A stretch of DNA of 64,000 nucleotides, taken from contig JAGTJL010000010.1 of NCBI GenBank assembly GCA_020746875.1, positions 1,674,001 to 1,738,000 of the forward strand, written 5' to 3'. Source of the DNA: Rhexocercosporidium sp. MPI-PUGE-AT-0058. Taxonomy: Eukaryota > Ascomycota > Leotiomycetes > Helotiales. The position numbers and the translations under genes were made by a program. Numbering within the stretch: position 1 is the first letter of the stretch; each line of letters begins with the position of its first letter. A model generated the notes under the pieces. That model was given only the letters and a program-made list of their open reading frames with translations, was not told the origin of the DNA and did no database searches. Shown here in pieces: positions 24,876 through 36,482 of this stretch.

Positions 24876-27800
24876 TATTATTAATATATTAATAAAATAA
24901 AAGAATTTGAGAAGTTTTATAAAAATATAATATATTTAATTAATAATATATTTAAGTTCAAAAACGGTTATATTATTACTTCCGCTTTTAAAGCCGATTA
25001 AATTACGTACGATTTAATAAAAGAGTTAATAATAAAGATTTAATTATACCGCGAAGTCATAATTATTATTATAAGTATTCCGTGCCCGTTTCGTTATTAA
25101 TATATATTAATATTATATTAAAACGGTATTATATCGAATAAGACTATTAAAACTATTTTAAGAAATATTTTATAATTCTTTAGCGTTTAATAAATATTAT
25201 AATACGAGTTTGAGTTTAACGTTAAAAAGTTTAAGATTTTCGGATAATTTAATTTATAAAATAAATACCTTATATTTTAAGTACTTGCGAAAAAATCACG
25301 CTATTATTTTATAATTAAAATAAAATCTCGTTATTTTTTAAATTATAATTTAAATGTATTTTATAAGCTTATTCTTTTTTAATATAATATAATATATTTA
25401 TTTTTTAATATAATATTATATATTTCTTATTTACGCTAATATTATTTTTAAAGCTTTAATAAAACTTTTAAACCTTTTATAAAAAAATATAATTTTTTAT
25501 TATTATTTATAATCGGCGGTACTTTCTTAGCTTTTCGATTTTTTATAATCTTCCCGGCCTTCTCGTAAGTTATGCGAAGGTTTTATATTTCTTTATATTT
25601 AATATTTAATATTTTAATTTATAATTCTTATTATATATATTAAGAATTTTTTTAATATTCTCGAGATTTAAATATATTAAAAATTAAATATTATAATTTT
25701 CCGGGAAATTTTTTTATTTAATTAAATATTTCTTAATTTTATTTATTTTATTTTATTTATAATTAAAAATATTTTTAATTTCTTATTTTTAAAAGTTATT
25801 TTCTTTGCTTAGCTTTAAAAGCTTACTGAATAAGTAATTATTTAATTATTTATTAATTTATATTATATATTCTTTTAATAAGAATATATAAAATATTAAA
25901 TAAAGTCTTTTATATAAGCTTAATAGCTTTAGAGTATATACCGCATTACTTACGTATTTAATAATTTAAAATAAGTTAATATATTTTAATAATAGCTTTT
26001 TAATTTTTAATTAAATATTCTTAATATTAAGTATTATTTATTATTTTAATTAAAAATATTTATTTAGATATCAGGTATTATAATAGCTTTCCCGACTTTA
26101 TTACGTATAATCTTAAACTTTCGCAAATTTAATTTATTTATTATTTAATAATTTTATTTTATTTTAAGTAATTAATATTTCTTTTTTTTTTTAAATATTA
26201 TTCTTAAGGTTTTATAATATTATTAACTTATAATTATAATAGACTTAAAATAAAAATATTTAAAGCGTTTAATAAAAAAAAATATTATAAATAAACTCAA
26301 TAAAAGTTAGTTTTTTTATTTAGCTTTTTTATAATATTTTATAGAAAATACAAAAGTATATTTTTAGATTTTAATTTTACTTTTTTATTTATTTATTTAT
26401 TTAAAGATAATATATAAAACTCGGTTTTTATTTAATATATATATAGAAGTAAAAAGTAAACCAGAATTTATTAATAAATACCGTACTTTTATTAAATATA
26501 ATATTTTAAAATAAGTTAAAAAAAGAAAATACTTTTTTTAAATAATAATTCCGTAAATTCGGGAATATTAATTATTTTATAATATATTAAGTATTAAGTT
26601 ATTTTCGAATACCGATTAATAATTATTAATATATAATTAAAATTTAAGCTATTAAATAAGTTTTTATAAAATAATAATCTTATAATAAAATTTATTAAAA
26701 TCTCGAATTAAAGCCGCGAAAGCCTTAAGAGATTTATTAAAAGTTTATATAACGTATATTATTTCGATTTAATTTTTTAATAAATATTATATTTTTTAAT
26801 AAATATTTTAATATTATCTTTTATTTTATTTTAAAGGTAAGTTCTGCGAAGGAGTTATAAAATCTTTATAATATCGTAATACTTTATTAATAAGTTATTA
26901 TAATTAAATTTTATAATTTTTATTTTTAATATTAAATTATTTTTAATATAAGTTTTAAAATCTTATTAAAGAAGTCTTAATATATTTAAGTTTTATTTTA
27001 AATTTAATTAAAATTAAAATTTACTCGTTATATTAATTATATTTTTATAGTTTTTATTATTACATTAAATAAAAATAATTAAATGCCGTAGCGGCTTCGT
27101 TAATAAGATTAGAGTTATTTAATTTTTAATTATTATTTTTATTTATAATAATTAATTCCTGCGATAAGCGGCTAGCTTTCGCTTTTTATATATAATAATA
27201 TATTTATAAATAAATTTATTATTTTAAATATAATATTTAAAAAACAAGTTTTATATATTTAACTTTTAGAATTCTTTTTTTAAATAACTCGTTCCGGTTT
27301 TATTAATATCGAGTCTAGTCTTTTATTAATAATATCTTTAATAATATTAAATAATCTTTTTAATAATATTGTATAATTTTTATTTAAGAATACTTTAATA
27401 TCGGCTCTTCGATTTCGTAAAATACTTATAAAAGCTTCTTTTAATTTACTTTAAAATATTAATAATTAAATAATATTAATAAAGCCTTTAGATTCCCGAT
27501 AATCTAACTTCTTATTAAGTTTATTCGCCGGGTTTACGGTATTTTTATAATAATAAATTTTAAAATTATAAATAATAAGATATATTATTTATTATATTTA
27601 TTAATTCTCGAAATATTTCGCTATTATAAAATATTTAAAATTATTATAATCCGTAAGTACTTTATTAATATATTAATTATTCTTAAAATAATACTTTTAT
27701 TCTTTAAAATAGTTATCAATAATTAAAAGCTTTTTATTATAAATAATATAATTCTACTTAATATTAATTATCTTACGGAATTAATACGTAACGGGTTTTT

Positions 27801-30800
27801 AATATTATTTAAATCTTTCTTTAGAATTAGCTTATTAAAAAATAATATTAGTAATTACAAATCTAAAAGTATCGGTCTTAATTTAAATACGCTTTATAAA
27901 ATTAAAATACTTTATAATTAATATATTAATAAAAATTACTTTTAAATCTTTAAAGCTTTTCTTAATTAAATTCAAAAAATTCAAAAAGTTTTTTTTAATT
28001 TTATTCTTTATATTTTAAAAAGCTTTTATTAAACTTACGATTGTTTTAAAATATTTTAATATAAATTTATAATAAAAATTCGCGAAGCTTAAAAAAATTT
28101 AAATATTCTTATAAAATTCCGGCTTTAATTATTTTTGAATTAAACGGATTTACTTAAACGCCGGTTAATCCGATTTTAAATCGTAAGAACTCGACTTAAT
28201 TTATTTTAAATTTAAATTTATTAAATTTAATAAAGAGTTTATGCTTACGTAATTGCTTTATAATAACTTTAATATATTTATAATATTTTTCTTTATTCTT
28301 AAATAAATTAAAATATTATCGAAATATATAATAACGAAATAATTAATTAATTTTATTAACGCATTAATAATATACGCTTAAAACGTAATTAAAGCGTTAA
28401 ATAATCCAAAAAGAGTTATTAAATATTTAAAATATTTATATTTTATACGAAAAGTTATTTTTTATTAATATCTTTTTTTAATTTTAATATAATAATATAT
28501 ATTTTTTTTAAATTTAAAGTTATAAATATTACAGCTCCGCCGAAATATTTTAACGTTTTATTTATTAAGAAAAGAGAATAACGATTTTTAATTATTATTT
28601 TCTTTAATCTTTAATAATTTATATATAAACGTAATTTTTTATTTTTCTTTAATATAAATAATATTAGCGTATTTATAAGATTTTTAATAAACAAATTTAT
28701 TTCTTTTATAATAAAATAATAAGATATTCTTAAAGCGTAGCGAATTATAATTTAAAAAAGTTATAAAAGAGATTATATAAAAGTAATATATTAATATTAA
28801 GAATATACTCGAATTTAACTTATTCTTTAAGAAAAGTAATTAGCGAATTATTATTATATATATTATATATATTTATAAATTAATTTAAAAAAAAATATCG
28901 GTTTAAAAATATTTAATTAAATAATTAATACTTACGACGGGTTTACGATATTAATATTAAAACGAATATCTTACGATTGCTTTTAAATATTTATACGATT
29001 TTAAATTTTTTAAATAATTATAATCGAATTAAAATATAAATATAATATAAAATATTATTTTAAAATCAATATTAAAATCATTAATAAATTCTTTTATTAT
29101 TATAATTTAAATTTCGTTTTAAGTTAAAGCGTAAATCTATTTCTTAAATTTTTAATTATAATACTCGGCGCTTTTATATTTAAGAAACTTTATTTTAAAA
29201 ATTATATTATATTTTAAGTTTTTATAATTATAAAATCTTTTTTAAAAAGTTCTTGAGATTTTACAGTTATTTTATATAATTATATATAAATTATAAGTAT
29301 TAATTACTCAGAATCGATATTTATTAAAAATTATTAACTTTTAATTATATTTAAATAAAAAAAGAAACTTTTATAATTTAATTTTATATTTATTAAAGAA
29401 ATCATAATTTAAGTTATTATTTATTAAATTATTAAATAACGTATTTGTATTTATTTTAAGTTATTTTAATTTTATAAAAATATATAAGCGTTTAAGAATA
29501 TTTTTTAAGCTTTCGACGCTTAAGATTTAATATTACTTTTTCTTATATCTTTTTTAATATTAAATAGCTTTTATTTTTTAACGCGTATAATAATAAGAAT
29601 TTTCTTTTTTATTAAAAAAGTATTTTTTATTATTTTAAATTATTTTTTTATTTTTAATTTTTAAAAATTATTTTGCGTTTATTATATAAATTTAAAATAA
29701 TTATAATTTCCGAATTAATAATTTTCTTATTTATAAAAACAATAAAATATTAGAAAATATTTTTTAAATTCTGTTAATAAAAAACTTAATATTATTAGTT
29801 AATTTCTTGTATTATTAATAAATATTAAAAGAACTTATAAAAGCGTAAGAATTAATTTATTACGCTATTAATATATACGTGATTATTTTACGAAAATTAA
29901 TAATAATATTATTATCAGATATCCGAGTATTATAATTCTTAATAAATATAATAAATCATTAATATATCGCTTAAATAAACTCGCCTAATTCTTAATAAAA
30001 CTATTTAATATTCTTAATAATATTAATACTTCGAGTTTTTTTAAAAGTATAAAACTCTTTTAAAAAGTTAATAAATAAGTTTTATATTAATAAAATACTC
30101 TCGGATTTAATTATAATTTGCTTTATATTACTTTAATAAGTTAATAAATCGCTTTTTATATTTATAATTATAATACGTATTGGATTCGCATACGTATTAT
30201 AATTATATAAGCGAGCTTTAAAGATTTCTTTTAAGTATTTTTTAATTTCGTAAGTTTTTAAAACTTTTTCTTTTATATTTTTTAAAAATTATAATCGTAA
30301 AGTATTTCTTACGGTCGCGCTTATTTTTCGCTTAAGTTATAATATACTTTAATAAAATATAAGCGTTTAAATTTAAATATATTAATATTATTATTTTTAA
30401 TTTATAAATTACGTAATTTATTATAAATAATATAATTATTTCCCGGAAGTATCTCGGAGCCGATAAAGTCTTAATTAAGCTTAATAATATCTTTATTAAG
30501 TAGGTATTATAAGTTAAGTAACTTAATTTTAAATTTTAAATTAAGATTACGTTTTATTAAAAATAATTTAAAATCTTTTATAAAAATATTAATAATAAAA
30601 TTTAATATTATATTATAAGTTCGTTAAAAGTTTTCTTTAATCGCGTATTATTTACTTATTATATTTATATAAGCGACGGAGATTGCCCGGAGGCGGCGAA
30701 GTCTAGCGAGATTAGTCTTATAATAAACGGGCCGCGTTTTCAAACGAGTATTTTAAATTTTAAATTTAATTAATAAGCGTATATACTCTTCGAGCTCGCT

Positions 30801-31222
30801 TTGCTTCTGAGCGATCTGTTCTTTAGTAAATATACTTAAAGTTATAAAATTAATATTAATATTAAAAATAAAAAACTTATATTATTTATTATATAATCGA
30901 ATATATTTAAATTATAATTTCTTTTTTTTTCAAGAATATAAACGGGCTAATTTTATAAGTATAAGAAGATTTCTTATTATTATTATCACGAGTATTTTAA
31001 AGTAATTCGTTATTAAAAATACTTTCGCTTTTAATTATATAAAAAAAATCTATAGATTTTATAATTTTATAAAAAATATTATAAATAATACCGTCGAAGC
31101 GAGTATTACTCGTAAGTTTAATATTATTAAATATAATTATTTAATAAAAAACTATTTTTTTATTTTTTATATTACTTCTTTATAAAATAAAGAAATTAAC
31201 TTATTAAATATAATTTATAATA

Positions 31223-31457
31223 AGCAAAGCTTTATAAAGGTTTAAGGAAAATCTATTTAAAAAACTAATCTTTAGCTTTTAAAAAAGTTTTAAAAAGAAG
31301 CGTATATATAAAAAAAGTTATTCGTAAAAGAAAGTAAAACGCCGACGTAATTAAATATATAAGTAAGACTAATTCTATTAATACCGTAAAAGCCTCGGCC
31401 CTCTTATGCTACGGGCCCGATTCCGTATAAATAAAATGAATGGGCATACACATAATA
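31223..31457 (-). repeat. Gypsy LTR, copy 3 (5' LTR of element 2)
   Basis: About 235 bp; the best-preserved end of the family (minus-strand start TGTGTATGCCCATTCATTTT). It ends the tandem pair; AT-rich sequence of another origin follows. Confidence 0.65.
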
Positions 31458-33149
31458 ATAATAATATTTTTATTAAAATATAAATAATTAAAAGTGCTTA
31501 AAATTAATATAACTTAAGCTATTACAAAATAAAGAAGCCTTTTAATAAAGTCCGTAATAAGTTATGCGGCCTAAAATATAAGCTATTAAAACGTTATATT
31601 ATTAAAAGTAAGTTCGCAATGATAATTATTTAAAGCTTTATTTACTTTATATAGTATAAAAGTTTTAATAAATTTATATTATCTTAGCGCAAGTCGTATT
31701 AATTAAAAAGCTTAAGCGAAAGTAACTTAAGCTTAAAGCGGTATTATATAATTTATATTAACAAAGTTAAGTCTCTCTTACTTTAGAAGCGAATATAGCG
31801 TGACTTGAAAGTATATAGGCTAAATAAATATTATATAAGCCGGTAGAGCTTAAAAAGCGGCCTAAGCTCTTATATTAAAGCTTTCTAAATAATTATTACT
31901 TTAATTATAGTTAAATATATTTTATCATAAGTTATTATTATTATTTTTATTTCTCTTCTTTCTCTTACTTATAATTAAAGTATTATTTATAAGTATTCCC
32001 GGTAATTATAATAAAGTAAAATTAATAATTCCGGCGATATTAAGCTTTATTAAAAGCTTAGTAGGTATAAAAGTAAAAAAGCTTACAAAGCTTATAAAGC
32101 CAGTCTTAATAATAAAATAATCTATAATCGGGGTCGCAGAGCTTTCTCGAATTATAAAGAAAGTTATTAATAAATCGTTTAAGCTTCTTGCCCTTCGAGT
32201 TGCCGCTAAAAGCGATATTTTTAATATTATTTTCAAATATAATTAATTTTTCTTAATAAAATTAATAATTTATTAAAAAGTAAATGCGCTTAATATTATT
32301 AATAAAAGAGTAAAATATATATTATATTATATTAAAAAAAGAAGAACATATTAACTCGAGAAAATAAAAGAAATATATAAGTAAAATATTAAATTAAAAA
32401 GCTTATAATTTCAGGCTTTTTCCGGGATAATAAAGCACGAAAGACGCCGAAGTCTAAGCCTTTTATTTTTATAATAAATAAACGTATAAACTTAAGTAAA
32501 ATAAATAAATCTTATTAAATATTAAAGCTTTATTATTATTAAAATCAATCTCGGCGTAAAATAACTTAAGACCGAAATTAATTTAAAAAAATATAAAATA
32601 AAATCTTATATACTTTTTTATTAAATTCCGTCTCGCTAACTTAAAATAAGCTCTTAGCGGAAAAAGAAAAAATAATAATAATAATAAATACGCTTACTAA
32701 AAGTACGATTAACGTTAAAATTTGCCGGATTTATTTTAAATAATTCACTTTTTATTTCTAAAATATCGAATATACTTTAATATCGATTAAAGCGTTTTTA
32801 ATAACGTAATCCGGCTATTTTCGGTCCGACTTTTTTCAGTATCGATGCTTTACGTACTAAGGCTGGCATTTCTAATAATTTAAATACTTTTATATTAAAA
32901 ATAAGTAATTTCTCTTTAGACTTCTTATACTTCTTATTATATTATAAAAAATTATCAAGGTGCCGTATTTAATTATATTTTAAAGGCTAAGAGATTTCTA
33001 AATAACTAAGTTTATATTAATTTAAGCATTTATCGGTTTCGGTCTTTATAATTAATATAAAAGCCTTTAAGCTTTTTTACGTATCTTACTTTGGCTTTTC
33101 TATTTAATTCTTACGTTAATTATTAAAATATATATGGAGTAATTAATAC
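31458..33149. other. AT-rich relic of unknown origin
   Basis: About 1.7 kb, AT-rich with CA/TG depletion. Short frames such as a 76-codon one on the minus strand (32236-32006) look accidental or relict. A plus-strand stretch near 31690-31880 has the look of decayed coding sequence (few stops if TAA/TAG are read as Gln), but I cannot assign a family. Confidence 0.4.
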
Positions 33150-33929
33150 TTCTCTTTTTTAAATACTATCCTTAAGGATATTTTATACTTACGCCGGTAT
33201 TACTTTTAAAGCTTTAATAAAATCTTTAAAACTTTTATAGAAAAATATAAGAAAAGAATATTTTTATTTATAATCGGCGGTGCTTTCTCGGCCTCTTAAT
33301 CTTTTATAATCTTCTCGGCTTTTTTATAAGTTATATAAAGATTTTATACTTTTTTATTTCCGGTATTTAACTTTTTAATTTATAATTTTTATTATATATA
33401 TTAAGAGTTTCCTTAGTATTCTCGAAGTTTAAATATATTAAAAGTTAAGTATTATAATCTTTCGGGAAATCTTTTTATTTAATTAAATATTTTTTAATTT
33501 TACTTCTTTTATTTTATTTATAATTAAAAATACTTTTAATTTCTTATTTTTAAAAGTTATCTTCTTTATTTAGCTCCGGAAGCTTACCGAGTAAGTAATT
33601 ATTTAATTACTTATTAATTTATATTATATATTCTTTTAATAAAAATATATAAAATATTAAGTAAAGCTTTTTATATAAGCTTAATAACTTTAAAATATAT
33701 GCCGTATTATTTACGTATTTAATGATTTGAAATAGGCTAATATATTTTAGTAATAGCTTTCTAGTCTTTAGTCGAATGTTTTTAATATTAAATATTATTT
33801 ATTATTTTAATTAAAAATATTTATTTAAATATCGGGTATTATAATAGCCTTCTCGATTTTATTACGTATAATCTTAAACTTTCGTAAGTTTAATTCGTTT
33901 ATTATTTAATAACTTAATTTTATCTTAAG
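33150..33929 (-). mobile_element. Truncated third copy of the same gypsy family
   Basis: Matches 17215-17945 of element 1 and 25425-26155 of element 2 along its length (for example the cggcggtgctttc and tattatatatattaagag regions). It stops abruptly at 33929, where GC-rich sequence begins. Confidence 0.7.
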
Positions 33930-35224
33930 TAAACGACCAGACGGCAAGCCCGCATCAGGAAACCGCGACCCCCGCATTAGGCAAGGCGCGCGCACGGGCC
34001 GGCCGCCGCTTTCGCGGGGTATAAGAACGTCGCGTCGTCCATCGCTCGCTCTTCCTCCTCCTTCATCCTCTTCTAATAACTACAAAGTATCCACCTCTGC
34101 AACACTCGGTGCTCGCGCTTCATGCGCATTCGGCCCTTCTGCCTAGAATCCTACCCCTTCCTACCAGGCTCTCCTGATCGGCCACGCCGCAGCTGAGAAG
34201 CCCACGCCAGTGAGGTGCAAGGCAGCTTCAACCGGAATCCACGATCGCCCCCTCCAACTTCGATGCTGCTGAGCAGCTGTGATACCGATCCCCCGCTCAT
34301 GCCGCCTCGCATTGGCCGATTTACGAGCTCGGCAGCGTCTAAACCCTCCCACGATCTGCCTCGTCGTCGCACCATCACCATCCCCTACAGCAGCGCCTTC
34401 CGGAGACCGAGATACTGCAGACTCGGCTTGCACACGTGTACACAACAGCCAGTCGCAGAAATGCCTCACGACGACGCGGCCAGGCTTCTGCCTAGCTGCG
34501 CCCTAAGTGCTGCAGGTGGATAACGCGGCGGCAGCTTCCTGGTGAGCTTCCCGTCTGCCGTAGCGCATTCGTATTTGTTTTGATTGCGCGGCCCTAGGCT
34601 GATCCGAGGCAGCAGGATCGTACGATGCTCCTCTCGAGCCTTGATTTGGACATGTTAAGGATCTGCCGATTAGAGCGCACCAGCTGTATATTTGAAAGCT
34701 AAGACGCCGGATGGCGGGAAGACCTGGAATGCGCCAGTCTGCCTGAAGCCCTCGGACAGGCGGAGAAGGCAATATCCGAAGTCATGCACCTCCCTCGTAC
34801 GACGATCGTCGCTCCTTTCTGCTCAGCTTTTCACGGCCTCGCCGACGATCGAGAGGTGATACTGAGATCGGCCGATCGTAGTGCACAGCGGAATAGGGAT
34901 AACGACTGCGGATGAGCATATTCCGGCATGAGAGCGCAGGATCGACGGTAAAAAGGCCTTGCAGCTGCGGCGGATCTCTCTGCGCGAAAGGGGCCGCATT
35001 AACGCCGAGGCATTTTCACGGAGAGGGCGTCAGGAAGCGAGATAGAATAGCATTGCATAGCACGGCGGGCCATAAGGCGTATTCCGGTTCTGCGAGGGCA
35101 GTGCGAGAAGCCTACATGAACCCATTGGTTTCCCCGTCTGCCATCTCTTTTTGCAGCCCAGTTGTGCAGCTAGCAGCCAGCGGAGAACTTCTCGAATACT
35201 CTCAATCATTTCCACGCGCTCGAA
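33930..35224. other. GC-rich segment upstream of the two-exon gene
   Basis: Sharp change to GC-rich, CA-containing DNA. Near 34010-34060 there is a CCGCTTTCGCGGGGTATAAG-like stretch (TATA-like) followed by a C/T-rich initiator-like run, resembling a fungal core promoter. Open frames of 70-160 codons occur on both strands, as expected by chance in GC-rich DNA, and none has recognisable domains. Confidence 0.45.
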
Positions 35225-35769
35225 ATGGCCACTTTTGCCCCTATCTCTTATACTTATGTGCCAACTGCTCTGCGCTCCAAGCGCGCAACAGCTCGCCACA
35301 TACCTGCCCCGAAGCAATTCAACATCCTCGACAAGCTCCAGCAGATCAAGCCGCGCAGCACATCAATCAGCACGGCCCGACCAGCAGCACCAGGAAGAGC
35401 TGATGATATAAAAGGTGACAAGCTTGGAACCCGAGGTATGTTCTGAGATCGAGATATTTAGCTAGTAGCAGCAATAACTAACCTATGCAAATCCGAGTAG
35501 AGATCGATACGTTCAACGACTGCGACGACGACTGCGACCTTCCCTCCATCGAACAACTACTATATACCACGCTACGGAAGGAGGGCTTTGCAATAGAGGA
35601 CCAGCGTTCGAACAACACGACCTTTGGAGTTAGGGATGCAACCGCGGAGGAGAGAAGCGGCTCTCATGATAATAATAATAAGTCAGCACCAGGCGATAAC
35701 TCAGGCGGTGACAGTGACGATGACGGACGTTCGAGCGAAGATAAGGATGAATGTTCTATAAGAAGCTAG
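35225..35769 (+). CDS. Two-exon gene of unknown function in GC-rich island
   Basis: Exon 1 35225-35435 and exon 2 35501-35769, joined by a 65-bp intron with GTATGT donor, TAACTAACC branch site and TAG acceptor, give 159 residues in a consistent frame. The N-terminal half is basic and Pro/Ser-rich (MATFAPISYTYVPTALRSKR). The second half begins IDTFNDCDDDCDLPSIEQLL, a compact acidic motif, and ends in a low-complexity Ser/Asp/Asn tail. I recognise no family. The strong intron consensus argues for a real or recently real gene. Because it is surrounded by transposon relics it could also be an element-borne gene. Confidence 0.5.
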
Positions 35770-36482
35770 AAGAGTTTGTGTTACACATCGCTGAAGTGAT
35801 CAATCATATCAGGACCCAAAGCGCGCTGCATTACAAGCAAGTTAACTACTGCACTGGCGCGGCCCACACGCGTAGCGCTTTCCATCCGCAAAACTTGCAA
35901 TATATTAAATAAAAGATATTAATTAGAAAGAGTAAAGTGTCGGTGAGTCTATATAGATTTTACGATATGCAACAAAACAGCCTTACAGTACATCGAAGCC
36001 ACGTCCAAGCCACACCAGTTTCGTACCACCGGGGATCCAACGTTTCTACGATATGCAACAAAATTTATCTTTATTTTCTCATGTAATAATGCATTAAGTA
36101 ATGCTTCAAATTTATTACCGACGGACCCCAATAACGGCCTCATACGCTTTAGCGTGATCTTCAAGAACTCCCAAAATAAGACAGCCAACTCTATTGCCAT
36201 TCAATTAGCTGACCTCGAGAACCTTCTCGATCGCAAGAGTCTCGGCATTCAAAGACAATCTAATTGGAACCACCAGTCGACGACGACTGGATGACTAAGC
36301 TGAAACTCATCATTTCCAGACTCTCAAGCCCAGTTTTGTCGGGACTAAGCATTTGACTCAAAAGCTTGCAATACATCTGTCAGGTAACTTCGCAGCCTCT
36401 TCCGAGCCTTAATATCATCTTTGCTATAGTTTACTGAGATTCGAGCAGCACCTAGCACGCCTTTATTATACATCACCCGCCT
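35770..36482. other. Decayed sequence between the two-exon gene and the relic locus
   Basis: No intact gene. The 17-bp word tacgatatgcaacaaaa occurs twice (about 35961 and 36048). Around 36080-36250 a plus-strand frame (NLLPTDPNNGLIRFSVIFKN) looks like decayed coding sequence of unknown origin. Confidence 0.4.

Larger units (their letters stand above)
23502..31457 (-). mobile_element. RIP-inactivated Ty3/gypsy retrotransposon, element 2
   Basis: Second copy of the same family, head to tail with element 1. The interior matches element 1 through its whole length (for example 25440-26300 against 17220-18070, and 28100-28700 against 19930-20540), with the two copies differing mostly by C/T and G/A changes. 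The degraded minus-strand reverse transcriptase reads FGLFNALITF and YFDNILIYL near 28.4 kb. It carries the MITE at 24382-24875 and a roughly 72-bp local duplication near 23657-23803. It is non-functional in all frames. Confidence 0.8.

Noticed and set aside
32006..32236. 76-codon minus-strand frame in AT-rich DNA
   Set aside because: Lies in RIP-type sequence with no neighbours in frame and no family match.
34912..35403. 163-codon frame in GC-rich segment
   Set aside because: GC-rich DNA makes long chance frames; the spliced gene at 35225-35769 in another frame explains the region better.
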